NCBI GenBank assembly: GCA_023238725.1
Contig: CM041552.1
Location: forward strand, 14,857,147-14,921,146
DNA from: Scortum barcoo
Taxonomy: Eukaryota; Chordata; Actinopteri; Centrarchiformes; Terapontidae
Direction: 5' to 3'
DNA: 64,000 nt
Both the position numbers and the translations under genes were made by a program. Below the pieces are notes generated by a model. The model did no database searches and had not been told where the DNA came from. It worked only from the letters and a program-made list of their open reading frames with translations. Of the stretch, positions 12,901 through 22,900 are shown piece by piece; within the stretch, counting starts at the first letter, position 1; the number at the start of each line of letters is the position of its first letter.

Positions 12901-14195
12901 CACCCACCCACCCAAACACAGCTGTTCCCTGTGGGCTCCCGGATACAGCACAGGGCGAATGTGTGCCAAAATCATTAAACCAGCTCTGGATGACAGCTCC
13001 ATCAATGTAAAGCAACCCATCTGCCCATTTCACCTCTTGGTGTCTCCCCATCACTGGTGCTCTCAGCGGCCATTTAAGCCTCTCAGAGCCTCTTCAAAGA
13101 GAGCAAAGCTGCAGCGCTCTTTTTCCTCCATCTGCCAATTCAGACATGTAGCTTTGTAACCCTGAATATTCAGTTTCTGTCTGTGATTGGGTTCGATGTT
13201 TTGTTTGAGTCGGGTTGAGTCATGTTTGTTTGTCCAGCTCTTTTTGCTCACCGCAAGCGTTTCTTGAGCTGCAGGCTGTCATGGATGATTCTCTTGACAA
13301 ACTCCAGTTCCCCGCCCTCTGCCATGATCTCCGTCACCCCGCCAGTGTTCACTGAACTGGGAGGAGGTCGCCGTGAGTTCCTGGAGTTTACCCCCTGGAG
13401 GGAGCAACAAGACAGACAGGGATTAAGATAAAATCCTATTAGAGGCCTATTACTATCGTGTAAACAAATAGTGTTTCGTGTCAGGCTCTGGCCAGTCAAC
13501 AAATGCTGTGTTTACTTTTAATGAGTCAGACACTTCCGTTCAAAGAGGTCAATTTTGAATTTAAATGTTCATTCAGGACACCAGTAAAATGTTTTAGACA
13601 TTAAAAGGCAGGGAAAGTCCTACCTTTGCTTCTAGCTGGTTGGCAAAAAAAGGAGGGTTGCACATGCAGAAGTCGTACACGATTTCTGTCTCTTCCTTCA
13701 AGGCATCCATCAGTAAAGTCTTCTGAGGGACTTTGACAACTAGTAAAGAGATGAGGCAGGATATCCGATGTTTTAGCTTCAGGATTACAGCGGTTGACAG
13801 GACAGAGACATGGTCAGTCTTTGATTCTCAATTCAAAACTGTGATCTTGGATCGCAAGATGAGTAGAAATGCAATTTAAAAGCTTACCTGACCAAAGACA
13901 GACTATGTCTAAATTATGTCAAAATTGACAAAAGCCATTGTCTACAAGCCAACCCAATCAGAATATGGCATGAAATCACACGACTGGTACGACCTTGTGA
14001 GCATGAAACAAGCATTCATCTGAAATGCCTCAAAATTGACAGTGTAGAGTCCAGGACTGCAAATAAGTGATATTTTATCATATGTTACAGATTATTTGCT
14101 CAATTACTTGACTGATTGCTTGGCCTGTAATAAAAAGACAGGGAAAAAGCTTGTTTTGTTCTGGAATCAGAAAAGGAAAAAAGTGATAATACAAT

Positions 14196-14233
<38 letters not shown>

Positions 14234-17200
14234 CTTCAAAGATTGCCATTATTGCAATTATTATGGGCTTTAAAGGGAGACTATGAACATTTTTAAAGAA
14301 GAAATAACTCAACTGTCCTCAAATAAAAGAAAAGTTGAATTCATAAGTAATAAAACAGACCAAATACACTCGGGGGGTTTTCTGCTACAGCCTTACTTGG
14401 TCTAGTATGACTGGTAGTATATGGTGGCTAATGTTAACAAATTCTGGACAGATTAAAATAACTGAGTCAGTTCACTGTCTTCACTCTTCTGTACTTGTTC
14501 TACATTCTCAGCCACAGTTCAGGTGCACAATCTCCCTTTAGGACACACCAGGTGAGACAATATACAAATAGTACACTGAAAGATGGTTGTTTATATACAG
14601 CACTCTAATATCTTCGTTGTTCTTCCGAGTGAGCGGCCCACGTTTACCTTTAACGAGATCAGACAGGTTGTTCTGCTCCACGTTCTTCGTAGCGTAGTCA
14701 AAACAGATGTCATCAACCTCTGTGGCCAGAAAGTACCAGCCATTCATCGTGGCTCCCAGCAAGGGGTAGATACAAGACGCCCCAGTGCCTGACGAGACAC
14801 ACATACAGACAGCTTGAGGATGTGCGTATTTATTAGGATGATGGATGGTTATGACTTTCAATGAACAATATGGAAAATGGACTACATTTATGCCTCCTGA
14901 GCCTCAGCTGCCCCGAGTAAATGATTGTACAGGGCCAAGTTTGTCCCAGAACATGAGATGGTGTGTTTCTGAAGAATTATCTTTTACTTAGTGGCCATAA
15001 TGGACAATAAATGTCAGTTCCAGCAGCTTTTATTAAATCATTCACATATGACGAGCTGCATAATTCGGTCCAGGGTCAGACAAAAAGGTGGCATAGTAAA
15101 GGAAGTGGTGATCCATCAGGGAGCAGGCCGCTTCAGTCTGCTAACAGAACAATTCAGGGTCACCAATCAGTGACCTGAGGGCCTAAAGAGGACACGCATA
15201 CGCTGACGCACATTGCACACACACACACACACACACAGAAAAACAGACTTTTCCGCTGACAGACAGAATGGCAAACAAGCTGCGACATGTGGATGGGGAT
15301 TTGGCCCGCGAGTGCTGGGAACACTGGGAATGATGGAGCTCGTGAACCAGTTGGAAGCACCAACTGACATTTCATGTGCCACTCTGAGCTGCTGGCAGCC
15401 ACATCAAGAATAAACAAGAACGCAGGTCTCAAACACTAATTAACTGGGAGCCATTCGCTTGAATGCTCAACATGTTTTTCGGTATATTCTTTTTCTATGC
15501 ATAATTTTAACTGTATCCACTTCAAAGCTGAGCTGTGGGCCTTTTCCTCTCCCCTTTCTTTATCATGGACATAGTACAACTCCATGTTTATTTATAGTCA
15601 GTTAGATTGGCGGTTTGCAGTTGAGGCATATAGAGTCGGATCTAAGTCCCCCCCAAAAAAATCCTCTTTTAAAAATGTACTTTTTAATGTTTGAGGGCAG
15701 ACATTTAGGTGTCAGGTGCACTGCAGTAAAACACAACAATGTATGTTTTTGTGTGTGCTGTTGGACACAGCTTGATAAATGTTAAAAGCAAAATAAAAAG
15801 CCAATTTTTAGGTGCCAGTTTTGCAGCCTTGCCTGCAATTTCAATGATTACTGAATAATAAAATAACAGGAACAAATGAAAAGATCACGTTCAGGATGAA
15901 GTTAACAACAAATTCTACACATGTTCACCACATAAGAGATTGTCTATAAACTGGATCAGGCCCCTTTGCTTGTAGTTTAAGACTCTGTAAATTACAGGGG
16001 AAATTACTAACGAACACTTCAGGAAATCCTTTGCTTGGAAAAAAAGTCACGTAAGTTTGATTCATCGTCACCACAGCGTGATGAAACCTACCTAACCTTA
16101 AAAACTGAGATATACTGCAAATGAGTAGTGGCAATGGTACCAATATCAATCCCCCTCCGTGGTTGCTTCTGGCCGTCGATGAGGTCCTCCACCCAGTGGA
16201 TGTAGTTGAGGCGGAGGGGGACGGTGGGTATGAGGCGCTCCAGAGGGATCTCAATGGTCAAACCAAAGTCTTCCTTCAGCAGGGTGCAGGTCAGCGCTCG
16301 CACCGCCTCCGGCTCTTTAAAGTTCACACTGTTGGGGAAACAAACAGGGCTGAATGAGTTCATGGCAGCATTTCAATAAAGTTACATCGCATATGAACAG
16401 AAAATAGAAAAATATCGCCTCTAAACTAAAATGTATCAGATAGGAAAACTGTCTTATTAGAAATTTAGCTTATTTTTGAAATTTCAGTTAATTAGCTCAG
16501 CTAATTTTAGCTATTTATTTTATTAAAAATATTTAAAAGTAGTAACGAATAAAACACTTTATCTAAAAGTACTAAAAGTTGCCATTGGATTTCTGGTCAG
16601 CCACATAATTCTGTTTGCTTCAATCTGATTAAGAACAATGGAAAAAAAAGACAATATCATTGAGTTGTAGTTTTTTTATACACCTGCTTGTGTGTTAGAC
16701 ATTTAACTTTGGCCTTATTTTATTAAATAGAAGGAATTTTATGAATTAAAAGACAGACCACAACAAAACAGGTTTAAATAGCTCAAGTAAGGTGACTTTT
16801 TTTGGGGGGGTGGTGGTTTACCCTTTATTATTCACAGGACAGGTGAAGAGTGACAGGAAAGGTGGGAGAGAGAGAGGGGACGACACGCAGCAAATGGGCC
16901 CGAGGTGGGAATCAAACCCCGGGCCGCTGCAGCGAGACACATGGCCTCATAAATGGGCGCGCGCTCTACCGACTGAACCACCTGCGTGCCTAAAGTAAGG
17001 TGACTTTCTATAAAAGGTTTCAAACAATATCGACCCTGGTGATTAAAGTTCAGAAGAATGATAAGTCTACTGTTCAGCTTCATTTCTACTTCAAAGACTT
17101 TTGATTAACCTGAAGTTTTAAGAGGTTTAAAAGTGGCATAATCATCTGACTGTTCGTGCTTCTTGATGCATCTGACCACCACCATATTCCCATATCTCAG

Positions 17201-19362
17201 CATTTAATTTGGTGAATATGAAATGCTCTGCTAACATATCCCTCTCTCTCTCTGCCCCCCAGTTTTCTGCCTGCCTCTGCCACCATCCAATAAAGGCAAA
17301 GAAAAGCCCCCAAAAAATTAGACTTGGTGAATATGAGGTTAATACAAGGTCACTGTTGCTGATAAGAGTGAAAGCCAATGCCACAAAAATAAAAATGAAG
17401 GTTGCATTCAACCAGAATTTCCCTTTAAGGATGATTTCAATTTGGCGACATACTGATCCTCTTTGTTTTACCACTGAGGCGATCTGACAGCAATTTACCA
17501 AACTGCTCTTAATGCAGTACTTCATTAACCCTCTGTAGCTCTCTGCACTGAACCCCATTACACACACACACACACAAAGGCAATAAGGAGATAAGCAGCC
17601 CATCAATTCACAATCCCCTGCTAATGACAATGAAATTCACATTTTCAACACTGCTAAGACCTCCCATTTTTTACTCCTAGTTCTCTGTCCCACTCGTTTG
17701 CCTCTCCCGTCTTCTCCTCCACTCAACATGTTTAATGATTTCAGCTGTGCAAAACACAAAACGAGTGGGCGAGATAGGTATAATTAAAGCTTCGCAGAGC
17801 GCTTTCGCACCTTGGCAGATGTAATTGGACACATCCTGGTGACGGGAGCGTCTGGCACCTCACTGGTTTGGTGTGAGCATACTCCACTGGAAAAAAAAAA
17901 ATGCATCTACAGCTGGCAGAGGGGGAGATCCAAAGCACTTATTCTGTTTTTATTTTCATTGTTTTGGTTTCTTTTATTTAATCAATTACACACGAACAGC
18001 TGAAATGTTTTCAGTATTCAACTCCTCTTCAGGGATACTTCACAACAAATAAAACTGCATCCCAATTTCCATTTCTTTCCTTTCTTCTAGGCAAGTGTGA
18101 TGACAAGAACGAGTCAAAATGAAAGATTTAAGCAAGTATTTAGACTCAGAACAGTCCTCAGCTGAAAGCAAGACATTAAATACTAGGAAGTAATATCTGG
18201 AAATGAAATTCAGTTTGAAGGTTTTTCAGAAGCCAAAAAGCTACCTAACAGTTTAGGTATCATTTGATCTCTGATCAGCCTATTCAGCATTTTTCTCATG
18301 GCATGGTTTTGGGGTCGAAATCAACATGAGCACCACTTACATGGAACATATCCTTAAACATCTGTTTAATTAGGTTATTCACAAACTAGTTTATACAGAT
18401 GTGCAAAAATATTGAACTCTGGAAACGAATAAGTGGGTAAATTGTGTTGTGGAGCAGTTAAATAAAAAAGGCCCACAGCTCCTTCTTGCCCCTAGATCCC
18501 CTGGCAGGTTAATCCAGCTCTGAGTCTCAGTGTGGTTCTAATTGGACTCTGGAGTTGAATGATTGCAGATTTAGTAATGGTGGACGTGATGGTCTTTCTT
18601 GCAATTTTAACTAGTCAGGAAACAAGGGCAAGGATTTTTATGATCAGAGAGTGAAAAGAAGTATATATCAGGACCAATGAACTGAACTCCTGACATGAAA
18701 CCGACAACAAATGTCGGTGAGGAGCCTTGATTTGAGCGATCCTTGATGCATGTCAATCCTCATCCTCTCACCTCTTTACCGACCATCTCTCTACTGTCTA
18801 ATTAAAACTTAAAATGGCCTAAAAAAACGATTTATATGTATTAAAAAGTTCTTAAGTAAAAGTGGATGCAAAACAGGGGACAAAGCCTCCTCACAGCTGA
18901 GGTCACTCTGCATCTCCATTGAAGAGTGATAATAGAGACAAACTACCCTCCAGCAGCCAGGTGTGAGACAGATAAAAATGAGAAGCGATTTACCTGTAGA
19001 GTCTGACATCAATCTTACCCTGTGTCTTCTCGTCTAATGAACATATTAGGTTAATGGTCCAGTTTAATCAACATGACCTCTTGGAGGAAAAACACCTGGC
19101 TCCTATGAGGATGCACGACACGTGCGCATAAGATGAACCGGCAAAGACATTTGCACTTTAAAAAAATTGGGGAGGAATCAGGCTAATGAGGGAGAAGTGA
19201 TACATCAGCATAACGCTCACTCTTGTACCAAAATGAAAGCATGCCTCTCTCATCCGCCCCTCTCTCAGATATTCTGCCCTCTTTCATTTCTCCTCAGAGG
19301 CATCACTAGATAAAGATCAATATTCAGAGAGGAAGGCCAGCCCTCTATTTTTAGCCACTGAT

Positions 19363-19393
<31 letters not shown>

Positions 19394-19934
19394 CAATGCA
19401 GACCGATCACTCCCATCAGCAGCGCGCGCAAATGGCACGTCTCCATGGCAACCCCACCTACTGAACAGATGAGGAGAGCACGCAAATCCGGCCACGCTGG
19501 AGCAATGGCTGATGCCAGACGGAGCGTGAGCGTGCCCGCGATTTACGTCTCTCACTGCAACGTCGCTGGGCCGCTCGGCTGCGTGCTTACGACATCGACG
19601 TAGCTGACGGGACACAGTGTGGGACAAACCTGAGTGAAAAAGTTGTGATAAGACGACGTGTGCTGTACTGTTTTCACGACAGGGGGCCTGTGGAGTTCAA
19701 AACTCTATTTAAGCTTATGTTCAGGAGAAACAACTGGACCAGGTGAGGAGGAGCGAATAGAAAAAGGTGGAGGTGAGAGTCCGGAGGGGATGAAGATGGA
19801 GAAGACGAGATTAAAGTGCTGAGAGGCAGAGAAATGTTGCAGATGGATGAAGAGGACGGCATTATTAGACCGGAGAGGAGTTTACTGCTGAGACAAACAG
19901 CTCGCTCTCACCTCCACGCTACATGATCAGCATG

Positions 19935-19972
<38 letters not shown>

Positions 19973-22900
19973 GTGACCTTCAAAGTACATCGACTTCACT
20001 CTTAGTGTGCTGGAAAAAAAATTGTGCTGATTAGAAGCAACCTCCTGTGTCAGGTTTTTTTTTTTTTTTTTTTTTTTTTAAACAGAGAGCGAAAAACATT
20101 TTGAGTCCTCACGAGAGCAGAAATTATGCATGTCATTAAAACTCAGAATGAATTTAAAGATTTCTGAGCTCATGTACTGTTTTTTTGCAATTCTGCTGAT
20201 GCTGAAAAAAAAAAAAAAAAACAACCAGCAATTATGGCTGAAATGATTTTTTTCTAGGTGTTTGCTCAGGATTATTATTCTGATCATTTACATTTATGAT
20301 GTGATGAATAAAATGTTTAACTTAAATACATTTATTTTTACAGTTAAATTTAACAGAGGATGAGCTCCTTGATTAAACTACACAGGAGTTTAGATGCATT
20401 CGCCCCCAAGTATTGCAACAAAAATGAGAGAAGATAAAGCACTTAACAGTGCCCATTTATCCCAACAATAGTAGATGATCTCCTCAATAACTGGGGAAGC
20501 AAATGACTAATAGTTGTGAAAACACTGAAATTATGCTGCCATTTTCAGTTTAGTAACAAAACAATAGACCAATATCTTTGGTTTCGGTTTTGGGGTGAAG
20601 TTTACTCATCAGCCGACAACCAATTAATGAATCACTCGAGTAGAGATGAGATCTGTTCACATCAGCTCAAGAAAGCTCATTACAGCTGCCCACCAGAAAC
20701 CCCGTGGCCAACACAACCCAAATTATAATTCGTTATTAGACGGTTTTCAGATAAATGATTTGGAGTAGGGTGATGGTTGTGCCTTGATATTAAGGGCAAG
20801 GCACGAATGATTAAGTGAGTGAAATAAGTAAAAATAATGTCCCACCTTTCCCTTTTTCTCTGCTGAGCTGCTAATCATAGCAGGTTTAAATTAATCACGT
20901 TTAAAATTTGGCATGAGGGGTCAGTTATTCATTTATTTCTCCTCTGTTGCCAAGACAATGTTTCATAATTTATCTCCAACCAAACTGGTGTGAAAATGTA
21001 ACAATTCATTAATTACGGATGTGAAAATCCCTCCACAGATGATTGTCTCGCAGCCCATAAAAAATATGAATACCAAATTAAATGTCACCCAGGCTGTTGC
21101 ATTTTTAATACCCGTTCATGCCTCCTAATCCCACCACTCTATCTGCCTGATCTGAGCTCCCCCTACTCCTTCCCCAAAAACTGAAACAAACCAACATTCA
21201 GACTATTTGGGGGTTTATCTCTTCCTCACTTCAGTTCCAATCACATCCCCCCACGTTTCTTCTCCAGCTGCCTCTGGTCTGCGCTCCACTCTCTGCCCAA
21301 TGCTATCAGTCCTCTCCACAGACGATCCCTAAATGAAGGGAATGAAGGGAGACACATCTCCCCCGAGGATTGAGTGAGTGTCTCCCCAAGATTACCCTCA
21401 TCCCCAACTTACTGCTTAAATACTGAAGAAAAAAAAAAACTCAGTAGATGAATTCATTGGGGAATACAAAACCACACTAATCCCTCCACTGATGGAATGA
21501 CAGACTGATGGGGAAGACGAGCCAAATTTTAGCAGACGGCAAACCAGAGCTGATCCTGGACATCCGTTCATGAAGGAGGCAAAGAGAAGAAACTGGCAAC
21601 TGACTCCAGCCTGTTCTCCTGCTTTTGGTCAGTGTCTGATCACTGTGCAAAACTATTTCTTTCAAAGAAACAAAATGCAGATCCAAACCTCTTTTCAAGT
21701 GCTGGAGACGTTATAACGCCAAAAGACACAACTGAGGGCTCCTAATTATGGTCCAGACCAAAATATCTCAACAAAGACTCAACGACATCCTCATGAAATT
21801 TTGTAAAAACATTTGTGTGCCCCTCAGGATGAATTGAGATAACTTCATTGATCCTTTGAGTTTCTATGTGGTGCTACCAGCAGGTTAAAATTGAAATCTG
21901 TCCAATGCTTTAGTTTATGCTGAAATATCTGTGCGACTAATGACATTCCCATCAGCTTGAGCTACTTTACTGCATGGATGCATTATAAAAACAGGATACT
22001 AGATCCAAGGTTGCCATCGGTTCAATCAAAAAAAAAAAAAAAAACGCACACACAAAAAAGTTTAGCTTGCAGGTTATGAGGCCCACTGAATATGCAGAGT
22101 TGTGTTAATCCCATCATGCCAAGGCGACGTGAACAAGCTCGTAGCAGTGACATCATTCAGGGGGGGAAAAAAAACCCTCCATGGCTTAAAAGTATACAGT
22201 AGAAAGAGTGATAATTGACCATGTTTATAGCTTTCTACAGTTTTACAGACGTCTCTATTACAACGGTGGTCTGCAAGGAAACAAACAGGGGGTGATTTTC
22301 CACTGCAATACTGCAAGTGGCCACAGGGAAAGACTGGAAGCAAGGCCGAGCAGCGAGTCTGTATTCAGCTCTTACATTCATGGATTAGTGCTAATTTGCG
22401 AATGTTAGCTTTCTAACACACTACACTTGATGATAAACATGGTAAACATTTAACTTACTAAACATCAGCATGTTAGCGTTGTCATTGTGAGTGTGTTGGT
22501 ACGCCAACATTAACGTGTAGCTTTAGTGCAACTTTATCACAACTGTAGACGTTCAGTCTTCTCTGATGAATGATTAATCAACCAACACTGTAGCACAGTA
22601 ATTCTTTGTTGCTCAAGTAATCTAATCTACTTGTGGTTAAAATCACTAAGTAAACAAACGTTTAATGACATTCAATCATGCTGTCTGCTTTACTTCTGGT
22701 AACCAATATGCCATGTTTATTCTCCAACTTTCTAAACTGAATTTCCATGTTGGATGTTTAGGCCGAACTCTACCAGCCTGTTGTTTGTCGTCTGTCTGCT
22801 GCTGAGCCACAGTCAGACACTAAGACACTATAAACTGATAATTAACACCTGTCACAGACAGCGAGCCCACACATGCCCGCCATGAGATGATTGATTGGCC

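Noticed and set aside
14201..14233. Poly-Asn / poly-Tyr peptide
   Set aside because: Translation artefact of an AAT microsatellite.
16890..16992. tRNA-like sequence with A and B boxes
   Set aside because: It is the head of a SINE flanked by a target-site duplication and continuous with a SINE body, so it is not a functional tRNA gene.
17142..17630. 162-codon minus-strand open frame
   Set aside because: It runs through a truncated SINE and a CA repeat in a mettl16 intron. Chance frame.
19265..19627. 120-codon minus-strand open frame through the CpG-rich patch
   Set aside because: It reads through a GT microsatellite as His-Thr and shows no domain. CpG richness lowers stop-codon frequency.
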